From Burkholderia contaminans (GTDB lineage: Bacteria; Pseudomonadota; Gammaproteobacteria; Burkholderiales; Burkholderiaceae), in contig NZ_CP090642.1 in assembly GCF_029633825.1 (NCBI RefSeq), forward strand, positions 1 to 64,000: 64,000 nt of DNA. The letters are read 5' to 3'. A program made the translations under genes and the position numbers. The notes below the pieces were generated by a model that was not told the origin of the DNA, made no database searches, and saw nothing but the letters and a program-made list of their open reading frames with translations. Position 1 is the first letter of the stretch. Each line of letters starts with the position of its first letter. Positions 18,997 to 28,045 of the stretch are shown here, in pieces.

Positions 18997-19218
18997 TGGG
19001 CCGAATGGCTAACTAATCAGTCGCGGTTGACGGTCTAATAAAAATAAAAATAGCTACCACGATCAAAATGAACGTCCAAAGTTCGAGAGAAAATTCGACA
19101 GATTTCAATGTCGATGCCAGCGCTAGCGAATGAAGACAAATCGCTCGAGGTCGTAGTGCTCCCGACAGAGCTCGTCTCAGTCTTCGGCAGTCAATTTATG
19201 GCCATTACCGGGAAACTT

Positions 19219-19234
19219 GTTGTCACGTGACAAG
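19219..19234. promoter_or_regulatory. parS: parS site 2
   Basis: GTTGTCACGTGACAAG, identical to site 1, lies in noncoding DNA upstream of parAB. Confidence 0.88.
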
Positions 19235-19368
19235 TGGCGGGGATTCGCACCGGCTCAATCCAAGCCGGTGCCGAAAAATCTTTGAATTGATCGCTCTCAT
19301 AGCTATGGGCGAGTCACTCGAGGCTCGAAATCGGATCTGGGTTTGGCATGACGCGTCTCGCTCGATGA

Positions 19369-19384
19369 GTTGTCACGTGACAAT
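19369..19384. promoter_or_regulatory. parS: parS site 3
   Basis: GTTGTCACGTGACAAT has the same 14-bp palindromic core with a different outer base. Confidence 0.88.
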
Positions 19385-19537
19385 CGATCCGGAGTGAAAG
19401 GTAACGTCAGTGCCGAATCGTCCGTCAGAAGGCGTTGTGATGGGACTCCTAGGGTATGAACACATGGAGCGCCAAGGAGAAGATTCGCCTCGCTGTCTCG
19501 TCGCAACAGGCAGTTTCCTGGGCGAATTGGCTGGGGC

Positions 19538-19553
19538 GTTGTCACGTGACAAC
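19538..19553. promoter_or_regulatory. parS: parS site 4
   Basis: GTTGTCACGTGACAAC is a fully symmetric 16-bp copy. Confidence 0.9.
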
Positions 19554-20273
19554 CGGAGTGCTGTATCGGGGGCTTGCTTTGCGTGGCGTTGAATTGGCCG
19601 CTTGTAGGACGGGGGCGCCTATGTCGACGAGCCTTAGACATCAATAGGCCTGCAGACACGGGGCTACGGCGCAGGCTATTCGCAACGACGTGCTTGAAGA
19701 ACGATGCTGTTCAGCTTGCGGGACTGCGCTCACAAACGGGTATCATGAGCGCAATTGATATGACCCCATTTAATGGGGGTGTTCAGATCAACATTGCGCT
19801 TGGGTTGTACGGAAGGGGAGGGTACGGGCTTCGCCGCGTGTGCGCAGGAGTTACGACCAGTGCACTCGAGAGCTTCTGTGCACCGGTCAGGCGTTCGAGG
19901 CTCCGCTTTGCGACGAACTTGGGTGTTGAAGGCCCGACAACGGCTCAAACGGGCCGGATCGTGAAACATTTCCAAGAAATTCGGTGTTCGGGGAAATCCT
20001 TGTCTGGCAATGGGTTGCGCTATATTCTTCATGTTGTTTCACGCAAAATCGCCGAGATCGATCGTGTAAATAGGGGCGTATGGCTATTTTACGTTCCTCA
20101 AGCCAGAGGCGGCGTGAACATACCTGAAGTTGTATTAGGGGATACGTAATTTGTCGTATTTGAAACGATTTAAGTCGGCCTGACGCAGAGATACATCGAA
20201 GTGAGGCTAATCAGATACATCTCGACACGGCGCCCAGGCCCTTCCTGGTGCCTGCGCCGATCAATCTTCGAGA

Positions 20274-20289
20274 GTTGTCACGTGACAAC
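20274..20289. promoter_or_regulatory. parS: parS site 5
   Basis: GTTGTCACGTGACAAC is a second fully symmetric copy, the one furthest from parA (about 1.4 kb). Confidence 0.9.
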
Positions 20290-20589
20290 GCGTAAAGCGG
20301 TAGTCGCAGCGTGACGCGAGACTCACGGCACTGCAGAGTTTGTGGCCGAGTGTCCAGAGGGTACTGAGACGACTTGGTTGCGGAGACGGCAAAATCCTCA
20401 TCAGTTCATGAGGTCGGTATGAGACGTCTTGCCTCTGGCCGATGAATGCTTGCGAGTTCGGATACAGGTTCGACGCTGCGAGGTGCCCACGCCCCGCTCG
20501 ATACATAATTTGAATTCGTGGTGGGCTGCCGAGCAATCAATCCGGAGTTAGCAACAAGCGCGCATCTTGCTGCGCTCGTCTGGCTCAAG

Positions 20590-20623
20590 CGGGTCGCCCC
20601 TTCACGTGTGAAGGGGCGACCCG
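20590..20623. terminator. Perfect 16-bp-arm hairpin, possible terminator
   Basis: CGGGTCGCCCCTTCAC and its exact complement are separated by only 2 bp. It lies 59 bp past the stop codon of the minus-strand araC gene and about 300 bp from parS site 5. It could be a terminator lacking a T-tract, or a protein-binding dyad. Confidence 0.5.
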
Positions 20624-20681
20624 AGCATTTCGCGGATACCACCAAGCAAGGTATCTCGCATCTCCAGTACCGTCCCGGTGA

Positions 20682-21683
20682 TCAATACGTCGCCGCCACC
20701 GAAAGAACGACATCCGTTCCGCTTCGCAGGCTATCGATATCTCTCCTCGGAGAATTTCCGAACAACCGGCTGTATTCGCGATTGAACTGAGTCGGGCTCG
20801 CATATCCGACCCTGAACGAGGCCGATGTGGCGTCGAGCCGCTCGGACAGCATCAGTCGACGCGCCTCATTGAGCCGTATCCATTTCTGGTACTGCAGTGG
20901 ACTCATGCCGGTGAGTTGGCGGAAGTGGTGGTGGAAGGTCGAACTGCTCATTTGTACCTGCGCCGCCAGGTCGTCGACCCGAAGCGACTCGTCGTAATGG
21001 GTCCGCAACCATTGGATCGCCCGCGATACGCGGTTGCCCTGACTGCCGGCGGACGCAATCTGACGCAGACGGGCACCCTGGTCGCTCGTCAGCAGCCGGT
21101 AATAGATTTCCCGCTCGACGTACGGTGCAAGAACTGCAATGGCATTCGGATCATCCAGCAACGCCAGCAACCGGTTCACTGCGTCGTACAGCGGTTCGTT
21201 CATATCGCCGACGACGAGGCCGCGGCCGGCCGGAGCTTCCTCGTGATCCGCTGCGACCTGCGCCATCAGTTCGGCCATGACGCGAAAATCAAGCTTGAGC
21301 CCGATTCCGAGAAACGGCCTTTCGCGGCTGGCCTCGATGACCTGCGTCGAACCGGGCAGGTCGAGGGACGTGATCAGAAAGCGGTTGGCATCGCAGAGAT
21401 ACACATCGCCGCTCTGAATGAGTCGCTTCGTGCCCTGGACGACGAGACCGAAGCTCGGCTCGACCATGCAGTCCATCGGCTGCGTTGTCGCCTCCCTTCG
21501 ATGGAAGCTCAGGTTTGGAATGGCCGTGGTGAGGTGATCGACGCCTTCCGTCCATCTCGCGACACGCTCTGCGAGCGTCTGCCGCAGGTCGTTCTCTCGG
21601 CGATAGCACGTCGATCGGGAAATTGCCGGGTTGAACGCGGCGATGGTGGCGTCTTTGACGGGTTGGCCGGGTGCCGGATGCAT
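20682..21683 (-). CDS. AraC-family regulator with AraC_N-type sensor domain
   Basis: The 333-residue protein has an N-terminal sensor domain of the AraC_N group (residues about 45-200, with SFGLVVQGTKRLIQSGDVYLC in two parts) and a C-terminal double helix-turn-helix (LRTHYDESLRVDDLAAQVQ; MSSSTFHHHFRQLTGMSPLQYQK; VGYASPTQFNREYSRLFG). This is the same subgroup as the gene at 7773-8753. The first ~25 residues look less conserved, so the true start may be a little downstream. No target gene is obvious; the adjacent metallo-hydrolase gene on the same strand is 124 bp upstream. Confidence 0.88.
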   Translation of the reverse strand: MHPAPGQPVKDATIAAFNPAISRSTCYRRENDLRQTLAERVARWTEGVDHLTTAIPNLSFHRREATTQPMDCMVEPSFGLVVQGTKRLIQSGDVYLCDANRFLITSLDLPGSTQVIEASRERPFLGIGLKLDFRVMAELMAQVAADHEEAPAGRGLVVGDMNEPLYDAVNRLLALLDDPNAIAVLAPYVEREIYYRLLTSDQGARLRQIASAGSQGNRVSRAIQWLRTHYDESLRVDDLAAQVQMSSSTFHHHFRQLTGMSPLQYQKWIRLNEARRLMLSERLDATSASFRVGYASPTQFNREYSRLFGNSPRRDIDSLRSGTDVVLSVAATY

Positions 21684-21807
21684 GACTTCTCTACTCAGGA
21701 ATCGGGTCTACAGACAGCCCGTCGACGTGCGGGTACGCCGGCAACGCGCCTGCCGGAGTCGCGGCATTGCCGCGCTCCGGGGAAAAATGGACAACGGTCG
21801 GAGGGTC

Positions 21808-22932
21808 TTACTTCGTGGCCTGCGACGCGCAAAGCGTCCAGCGGCGCGATTTCGCGGCAACGGACGTCACGCGCTCGTCGACCGTGCGCCACCACCGCTC
21901 GCCGCGATGCGGCTCGTCGAGTGCAAGGCGCTCGCCCATCCTGGGCGTCGACAGATCGACGCCGCGGACGATCGCCAGTGCCGTGACGCGCTCGAATGGT
22001 TCCTGCCAGCGATGCATCGCGAGATCGAACGTGCCGTTGTGGATCGGGATCAGCCAGCGTCCGCGCAAATCGATGTGCGCCTGCACGGTCTCTTCCGGCT
22101 GCATGTGCACGTACGGCCATTGCGCGTCGTATGCGCCTGTTTCGATCAGCGTGACATCGAACGGCCCGAGGCGCTCGCCGATCGTCCGGAAGCCGTCGAA
22201 GTAGCCGGTGTCGCCGCTGAAGAACACGCGCAAGTCGTCGTCGACGATGACCCAGGACGCCCACAGCGTGCTGTTGCCGTCGAACAAGCTGCGCCCGGAA
22301 AAGTGCTGGGCAGGTGTCGCGGTCAGCGTCAGGCCGGTCACGTCGACGCTTTGCCACCAGTCGAGCTGGCGGACTTTCTTCGCGTCGATGCCCCATTCGA
22401 TCAGGCGGTCGCCGACACCCAGCGTTGTCACGAACACGTCGGTGGTTGCCGCGAGCGCGAGCACCGTGTCGCGGTCGAGATGATCGTAGTGATCGTGCGA
22501 CAGGATCACGCCGCGCAGCGGCGGAAGATCTTCAAGCGAGATTGGGGGCGCATGAAAGCGCTTCGGGCCGACGCGCCGGAACGGCGATGCGCGCTCGGCA
22601 AACACGGGATCGGTCAGCCAGAATTCGCCGCGCAGCTTGAGCAGCAGCGTCGAATGACCAAGCCGGTACAGGCTGCGATCGGGGGCCGCGTCGAGTTCCG
22701 CGCGCGTCAGCGAATCGACGGGCAGTGCCCCCGCAGGCACGGTATTGCGCGGCTTGTTGAACAGCATGTTCCAGGCGATCCCGAGCGTCTTGCCGAGCCC
22801 CTCGACCGGACGAGGCGCGACATTGCTGAAGCGCTCGCCATTGTGCTGCGGCGAGCCGCCGGACAGCGTGCGGCCGCGCCGGGCAGCCGCAAAACCCAGT
22901 ATGCGATGAATCAAAACGAGAGGCGATGCCAT
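21808..22932 (-). CDS. Metallo-beta-lactamase-fold hydrolase (UlaG / NAPE-PLD-like)
   Basis: The 374-residue protein has the metallo-beta-lactamase metal-binding signature SHDHYDHLD (around residue 145). Further His and Asp ligands come in FSGDTGYFDGF and a C-terminal IPIHNGTFDLAMH. The N-terminal block LGHSTLLLKLRGEFWLTDPVF is typical of the UlaG and N-acyl-phosphatidylethanolamine phospholipase D group. A short hydrophobic N-terminus might anchor it. The substrate is not predictable. It is divergent from a tetR gene across an 83-bp region with a large dyad, so TetR probably represses both. Confidence 0.88.
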   Translation of the reverse strand: MASPLVLIHRILGFAAARRGRTLSGGSPQHNGERFSNVAPRPVEGLGKTLGIAWNMLFNKPRNTVPAGALPVDSLTRAELDAAPDRSLYRLGHSTLLLKLRGEFWLTDPVFAERASPFRRVGPKRFHAPPISLEDLPPLRGVILSHDHYDHLDRDTVLALAATTDVFVTTLGVGDRLIEWGIDAKKVRQLDWWQSVDVTGLTLTATPAQHFSGRSLFDGNSTLWASWVIVDDDLRVFFSGDTGYFDGFRTIGERLGPFDVTLIETGAYDAQWPYVHMQPEETVQAHIDLRGRWLIPIHNGTFDLAMHRWQEPFERVTALAIVRGVDLSTPRMGERLALDEPHRGERWWRTVDERVTSVAAKSRRWTLCASQATK

Positions 22933-22946
22933 ATCGGTTCGTCCGG

Positions 22947-22980
22947 AAAATAAAGTACACTAAACAGTGTAGTTTATTTT
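22947..22980. promoter_or_regulatory. TetR operator, 34-bp dyad
   Basis: The core TACACT-AAAC-AGTGTA (22956-22971) is flanked by AAAATAAA on the left and its complement TTTATTTT on the right, so 14 of 15 positions in each arm pair. It lies between the divergent hydrolase and tetR genes, 15 bp from the hydrolase start. Related half-sites (AGTAAACTG, GGTGTAAAA) follow at 22987-23009. Confidence 0.7.
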
Positions 22981-23015
22981 TGGGATAAGTAAACTGCCCG
23001 GTGTAAAATTTCTCC

Positions 23016-23669
23016 ATGGATACCAGTACTCCCCCTCAGCGCCTGACCGATCGAAAGCGCGCGGCCATCGTCGATGCGGCCATCGAGGAATTTCTCGCGT
23101 CGGGTTACGACGCGACCAGCATGGACCGCATCGCGGCGCGTGCGGACGTGTCGAAGCGCACGGTCTACAACCACTTCCCGGGCAAGGAAGCGTTGTTCGC
23201 CGCAATCCTCCAAAAATTGTGGGATGCGACCCGGACAGGCAGTTCGCCAACCTATCGTGCCGATGTGCCGCTACGGGAGCAGTTGCTCGCATTGCTGGAT
23301 CGCAAAATGCGCCTGCTCGGCGACGAGGCATTTCTGTCGCTCGCACGTGTCGCGATCGGTGCGGCCATCCATTCGCCGGAACGCGCGCGTGACATGGTCG
23401 AGCGTCTCGGCGAGCGCGAGGAAGACATGACGGTCTGGGTGCGGACGGCCGCGGCGGCTGGACGCCTGTCCGTCACCGATCCGGTGTTTGCCGCGAATCA
23501 GTTGCATGGTGTCGTGAAGGCATTCGCGTTCTGGCCGCAGATAACGATGGGCCAGCCGCCGCTCCCGGAGCCGGCGCAACAAAAAGTCGCTGAATCCGCT
23601 GCCGACATGTTTCTCGCGTACTACGCGCAACCGGAACACACCGACGCACCGCGCGACGTAACGGACTGA
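23016..23669 (+). CDS. TetR-family transcriptional repressor
   Basis: The 217-residue protein has an N-terminal TetR helix-turn-helix (residues about 12-58: KRAAIVDAAIEEFLASGYDATS, written here for position only in part, then RADVSKRTVYNHFPGKEALF). A TetR_C-type ligand domain with an AefR-like pattern follows (LLALLDRKMRLLGDEAFLSL). It is divergent from the metallo-hydrolase gene, and the symmetric site between them is the probable operator. The inducer is unknown. Confidence 0.9.
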   Translation: MDTSTPPQRLTDRKRAAIVDAAIEEFLASGYDATSMDRIAARADVSKRTVYNHFPGKEALFAAILQKLWDATRTGSSPTYRADVPLREQLLALLDRKMRLLGDEAFLSLARVAIGAAIHSPERARDMVERLGEREEDMTVWVRTAAAAGRLSVTDPVFAANQLHGVVKAFAFWPQITMGQPPLPEPAQQKVAESAADMFLAYYAQPEHTDAPRDVTD

Positions 23670-23862
23670 TCGTGTATACGGTCGAACTTGCGTGAATCGA
23701 GCCTGGCGCAACGTGCACGCTCCGTACGTATCTCGCAACGTCGCGCCGGCAAACCGGCAGATCCGCGGGAGCGAATGCGGATTGCCGCATCGGATCTCCG
23801 GCCATTCGGCGGAAATCGGCGATGCCGTCGGCACACCTGAAACCGAACGTGAGTAACGACGA

Positions 23863-24354
23863 ATGAAGACGCTGTTGATCGTCTATCACACGATGACCGG
23901 AGGCACGCAACAGATGGCCGAAGCGGCCGCCGGCGCTGCGCGCGAGCAAACCGGCGTCGACGTGAGGCTGCAGCGCGCCGATGCGACGAGCCCGGCCGAC
24001 GTGCTGGCCGCCGACGCGTATCTGTTCGCCACGCCGGAGAATCTCGCGGCAATGTCCGGGCTGATGAAGGATTTCTTCGACCGCTGCTACTACGCGGCGC
24101 TCGATCGCGTGAACGGCCGCCCGTATGCGGTGATGATCTGCGCGGGAAGCGATGGGCAGAACGCGCTGCGCCAGATCGACCGGATCGCGACCGGGTGGCG
24201 GTTGAAGAACGTGGCGCCGGGCCTGATCGTCTGTACGCACGCGCAGACGCCGGAACGCATCCTCGCGGCGAAGACGATCGACGGCGACGATCTCGCGCGC
24301 TGCGCCGAATTGGGCGCCGGTCTCGCAGCGGGACTCGCACTGGGCGTTTTTTGA
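23863..24354 (+). CDS. Flavodoxin-like / NAD(P)H-dependent FMN oxidoreductase family protein
   Basis: The 163-residue product has a flavodoxin-like fold: the N-terminal strand and phosphate loop KTLLIVYHTMTGGTQQMAEA resembles the FMN-binding loop of flavodoxins. DAYLFATPENLAAMSGLMKDFFDR matches the PxxxxxxPGxLKxFxDR region of the NADPH-dependent FMN reductase family. A role in electron transfer or quinone reduction is possible. It starts 193 bp after tetR on the same strand, with no clear sign of an operon. Confidence 0.82.
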   Translation: MKTLLIVYHTMTGGTQQMAEAAAGAAREQTGVDVRLQRADATSPADVLAADAYLFATPENLAAMSGLMKDFFDRCYYAALDRVNGRPYAVMICAGSDGQNALRQIDRIATGWRLKNVAPGLIVCTHAQTPERILAAKTIDGDDLARCAELGAGLAAGLALGVF

Positions 24355-24464
24355 TCGCCGGCGCTGCGGCTGCGATGACCGGTCGACGCACGTTTGTGCA
24401 CGCGACGTGCGCTCTTGAGCAGCACCGATCGCGCGGTGCGCGGGGCTGGCCGAATGCTCGTCCC

Positions 24465-25049
24465 TCAGCCGCCTTTTGTTGTCTCGGAAGGCCGGTGATA
24501 TTCGGGCCAAAGACGTTTCACGAGATCGCGCGATGCGCCATAGGCATGGCAGCTGTCGATCTTGAGCGGTTTCCCGTCGCTGTCGCGTGCCTCGAGCGAC
24601 GACTTTCGCATGCCGACCATCGTTTGATAGGCCGTGGTGGCGATCGGGCCGAGCAACTCCTTCAGGTGCGTGCACGTATCGCAGGACGGCAGGCGCTTGC
24701 GAATCTCGCTGTTCCAGCCCGCGCCGATGCTCAGTCCGACGAGCGCCTGCAGCGAGTCGCCGCCGCCCGGACACTGCGCATACGGATGCGACCGGAGGAA
24801 AGTGGACACGGCGCGGACGACCATGTCGGCGTCGAAGACCAGCGTCACGCCGAGGTCGTGGATCGGCGACAGCGCAGCGACCGTCCGCGTGCCGCCCGGC
24901 GGCGTGAAATCAAAGGTTTTGCGATCCGAGAGGCAGGCCGTTACTTCGAACAGGCCGTCGCTGCGCCGATAGCCGCGCATGTCGATCTGCCGATGGTGAA
25001 TTTCCTCGCGCGTGACGCCGTCGTGCGGGATGTCGTGTGGGGGAACCAT
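24465..25049 (-). CDS. DUF2889 family protein
   Basis: The 194-residue product matches the DUF2889 pattern: REEIHHRQIDMRGYRRSDGLFEVTA near the N-terminus (an H-x-R-x-I/V-x-x-x-GYRR-x-DGLW/F-like block), an ACLSDRKTF segment, and a Cys-containing centre (CDTCTHLKELLGPIATTAYQTM). DUF2889 proteins have no established function and are common in beta-proteobacteria. The start at 25049 is preceded by GGAG at suitable spacing; the longer frame upstream is Arg/Ser-rich and likely not translated. Confidence 0.83.
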   Translation of the reverse strand: MVPPHDIPHDGVTREEIHHRQIDMRGYRRSDGLFEVTACLSDRKTFDFTPPGGTRTVAALSPIHDLGVTLVFDADMVVRAVSTFLRSHPYAQCPGGGDSLQALVGLSIGAGWNSEIRKRLPSCDTCTHLKELLGPIATTAYQTMVGMRKSSLEARDSDGKPLKIDSCHAYGASRDLVKRLWPEYHRPSETTKGG

Positions 25050-25789
25050 GTATCTGCTCCGTTTCGTGCAACCGGTTCGTTCTTCTGGCAGGCAAGCGGG
25101 ATGTCGGCGGCTCGCCGGTCGGGCGCGGCGAAACGGGCTGAGGCACGCTGCTGACGACATCGATCCGGCCATACTACGCACTTTTCTGCCTCTTCGTGCG
25201 CTACAGGATGGATGCGGACGCAACGAGTCGTGTGCGGGCACCGACGCTGTTGAATGGGTACGGCTCTTGCGCCGATTCATCGCCGTGATCGTTGATTCGC
25301 TCGCAGCCGACGCCGCTTCCCGGGATGCAGCAGGACGCAGAATCGCAGCCGGGGCCCGCGACGCACCGATGCGGCGGGATCGCGTTCGACGTTCGTAGGC
25401 GGGATACCACGGGTCGGGCGTCGATCGATACCGCCGAGGCAAACGCAGTACGGAGGATGGCCCCGATTTCCGCCAACGAGAGTGAACGGCGTGACTTCCG
25501 GAAACGTATCCCTATAATGCGCAACACGACCGCATGGACGCATTTCCGGTACCCCGAATCGGGCCAAGGCAGACCAGTGAGTCAACCGGCCGCCGCGCGT
25601 ACCGGTATACTTCCACTCCTGCCTTGTCCGGCATCGTGGCCGGGTGCCTGAAAACAGAGTGGCGTGCGCGATGCGGCCCCGTAGTATTCCGCATCGGCGG
25701 CAGACGGGTCGCACGCATGGCGGCGAAGCTCGTGCGCCGCGCGGCATGGCCGCACGAACCACACCTTATATTCCTGGTGGATTGAATTT
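25050..25789. other. Intergenic region upstream of proQ (about 740 bp)
   Basis: No convincing gene was found between DUF2889 (minus strand) and the ProQ-like gene (plus strand). It must contain both promoters. I saw no clear regulatory RNA or operator. Confidence 0.45.
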
Positions 25790-26449
25790 ATGGGTTTTGA
25801 ACAACTTGCCGAATTGCGGGCGCAGCTCGCAGCGAAGGCCAAGCAGGAGCGCAACGCGAAGCGGCCGGCAGCGCCGGCGGACACCGGCGCGAAGCCGAAG
25901 TCCGGCGACCAGCCGCAGCGTGGTGCCAAGCCGGCTGCGGCCGGCGGCAAAGCAGCGCACCGCGCGAAGCCGGCTTCGGCGAAGCCGACGGCGCCGGTCG
26001 ATCCGGTCATCGTTGCGATCGGCAAACTGCAGCGTAAGTTTCCGCGTGCGTTCCCGAAGAATCCGGCCCCCAAAGTGCCGCTCAAGGTCGGTATCTGGGA
26101 CGACCTCGCACGTGAAGCACAGGCGGTCGGGCTCAACGAAGCCGAACTGCGTGACGCGATGTCGACGTGGTGCCGTGGCAACCGTTACTGGTCGTGCCTC
26201 GTCGAAGACGCCGTGCGGGTCGATCTGCAGGGTAACGAAGCAGGGCGTGTCACGCATGACGACGCAGCGCGGGCACGCCGGCTGAAGGCGCGCCGCCCCG
26301 GCAAGGGCGCGGCACAAGCGGCCAAGGGCGCGCAGCAGCAGCCGAAGGCCGAACAGCCGGCCGAGGCCGCCGAGCCGCAACCGGCAAACGTGGAAGCGCA
26401 AGCCGACGCAGCGCCGCAGGTCGAGCAGCAAACGGCCGGAAACGAGTAA
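25790..26449 (+). CDS. ProQ/FinO-domain RNA-binding protein
   Basis: The 219-residue protein consists of a charged N-terminal arm (residues 1-70, MGFEQLAELRAQLAAKAKQ onward), a central ProQ/FinO domain (residues about 72-160, with LQRKFPRAFPKNPAPKVPLK, IWDDLAREAQAVGLNEAEL and WCRGNRYWSCLVEDAVRVDL) and a basic, Gln/Ala-rich tail. Proteins of this family are RNA chaperones that bind sRNAs and mRNA 3' hairpins. The first residues (GFEQLAELRAQL) resemble those of other Burkholderia ProQ-like proteins. It appears monocistronic and is followed by a strong hairpin. Whether it acts globally or on replicon transcripts cannot be told from sequence. Confidence 0.9.
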   Translation: MGFEQLAELRAQLAAKAKQERNAKRPAAPADTGAKPKSGDQPQRGAKPAAAGGKAAHRAKPASAKPTAPVDPVIVAIGKLQRKFPRAFPKNPAPKVPLKVGIWDDLAREAQAVGLNEAELRDAMSTWCRGNRYWSCLVEDAVRVDLQGNEAGRVTHDDAARARRLKARRPGKGAAQAAKGAQQQPKAEQPAEAAEPQPANVEAQADAAPQVEQQTAGNE

Positions 26450-26521
26450 TCCGCACCGCGCCGCTGCATACCGCACGGCGCTGTCCCGCAGTCACAACGC
26501 CTGCGGTGAATGCACGACAGA

Positions 26522-26549
26522 CTGACCTGCCTCGACCGAGGCAGGTCAG
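26522..26549. terminator. Strong hairpin after proQ
   Basis: Perfect 13-bp arms CTGACCTGCCTCG / CGAGGCAGGTCAG with a 2-bp centre lie 73 bp after the proQ-like stop. There is no T-tract. The rest of the 26450-26949 gap shows no gene. Confidence 0.55.
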
Positions 26550-26949
26550 GACTGCTCCCACCGGTGCTCGACGCGCCGGGCGCTTACCTATCCCACCTCG
26601 AACAGACCACGCGACCGGACGAAGAAAGTTCGCCGATCAGTGCTGCACGCGCGTTGTTTCGACTTTGTCGTTTGCGCATGGACGTCGCTCACTCCCCGAA
26701 CACGGCAACGCTTCGTTCAATTAATTCGTTTTCCTAAGATAAGGGCGTGCCGAAACCATCGACTGGCGCGTGGACGTTCGTGTCCTGTCATCGTGACATG
26801 ATGACGCGCGATAATCTCGCCGAGGTCGTCAGGTCGCGAGCAAGCCGGCCGGCTGCGATGCAGCTTGCAATGTGAAAGGTACGAAAAGCTCACCGCGACG
26901 TAACCCGCTGCGACGGCCAGCGCCTTTCAACGTCAATTCAAACCGGATC

Positions 26950-28011
26950 ATGCACTCGAGACATTCCGCGATTCTCGTCGCGCTCACCGCTGCCGCGCTG
27001 TTCGGCGCCGCGACACCGCTCGCCAAGGCGCTGATTGGCGCGATGTCGCCGTTCATGGTCGCCGGCCTGTTCTATCTCGGCAGCGGCGTCGGGCTCGGTA
27101 TCGGGATCTTCCTTCGCCGCCTGCACAACCGTCGTGCACCGACCGCAAACGCTGCGCCGCTGCAACGCGCAGACCTGCCGTGGCTCGCCGGCGCGATTGC
27201 GGCAGGCGGGGTGGCCGGCCCGGCGTTGCTGATGCTCGGGCTATCGAGCACGCCGGCAGCGACGAGCGCGTTGATGCTCAATCTCGAGGGTGTGCTGACG
27301 GCTGTCATCGCGTGGGTCGTGTTTCGCGAGAACGTGGATTCGCAGGTGTTCCTCGGAATGGTCGCGATCGTCGCCGGCGGCACGCTGCTGTCGTGGACGC
27401 CGGGCCACGCAGGCGTGCCGGTCGGCGCGTTGTTGATCGTCGGCGCATGCCTGTGCTGGGCGGTCGACAACAACCTGACCCGCAAGGTGGCCGCAAACGA
27501 CGCGATGGTCATCGCGTGCGCGAAAGGGCTGATCGCCGGACCCGTGAACATCGGCATCGCGCTGGCGACCGGCGCGACGCTGCCGGCTGTCCCGGTCACG
27601 GCTGCCGCGATGCTGACGGGGCTCGGCGGCTACGGGATCAGCCTCGTGCTGTTCGTCGTCGCACTGCGCCATCTCGGCAGCGCGCGCACGGGCGCGTATT
27701 TCTCGATCGCGCCGCTGTTCGGCGTCGTGCTGTCGCTGCTGATCTGGCCCGCGCTGCCACCCGCGACGTTCTGGATCGCTGCGGTGCTGATGGCGCTCGG
27801 CATCTGGCTGCACGTTCGCGAACGGCATGAACATACGCATACGCACGAGCAGTTCGAGCACACGCATCGGCATCGGCACGACGAACATCACCAGCATGCG
27901 CACGATTTCGCGTACGACGGCAACGAACCGCACTCGCATCCGCACGTGCATTTGCCGATCACGCACAGCCATGCGCATTTTCCGGACATTCATCACCGGC
28001 ACCGGCATTGA
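26950..28011 (+). CDS. EamA/DMT-family transporter with His-rich C-terminal tail
   Basis: The 353-residue inner-membrane protein has about ten predicted membrane segments in two EamA repeats (ILVALTAAALFGAATPLAKA; ALLIVGACLCWAVDNNLTRK). The last ~60 residues form a cytoplasmic-type tail extremely rich in His (HEHTHTHEQFEHTHRHRHDEHH and a second cluster, IHHRHRH, at the end). DMT proteins export metabolites or drugs; a poly-His tail suggests divalent metal binding (Ni, Co, Zn), as in some metal transporters. The start at 26950 gives the usual EamA N-terminus, although an in-frame start at 26872 exists. No metal regulator is adjacent. Metal transport is inferred, not shown. Confidence 0.85.
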   Translation: MHSRHSAILVALTAAALFGAATPLAKALIGAMSPFMVAGLFYLGSGVGLGIGIFLRRLHNRRAPTANAAPLQRADLPWLAGAIAAGGVAGPALLMLGLSSTPAATSALMLNLEGVLTAVIAWVVFRENVDSQVFLGMVAIVAGGTLLSWTPGHAGVPVGALLIVGACLCWAVDNNLTRKVAANDAMVIACAKGLIAGPVNIGIALATGATLPAVPVTAAAMLTGLGGYGISLVLFVVALRHLGSARTGAYFSIAPLFGVVLSLLIWPALPPATFWIAAVLMALGIWLHVRERHEHTHTHEQFEHTHRHRHDEHHQHAHDFAYDGNEPHSHPHVHLPITHSHAHFPDIHHRHRH

Positions 28012-28045
28012 CCGCGTCATGAACAGCAGGCGATACGGTTCACAA

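Larger units (their letters stand above)
18997..20589. other. Noncoding centromere region carrying parS sites
   Basis: About 1.6 kb upstream of parA has no convincing gene and contains parS sites 2-5. The longest open frame here (19574-20149, plus strand) has no family resemblance, atypical composition and no convincing ribosome binding site, so I treat it as noncoding. The region probably acts as the partition centromere. Confidence 0.6.

Noticed and set aside
19574..20149. 191-residue open frame in the parS region
   Set aside because: No family resemblance, mixed composition, contains no convincing start context, and the region carries centromere sites.
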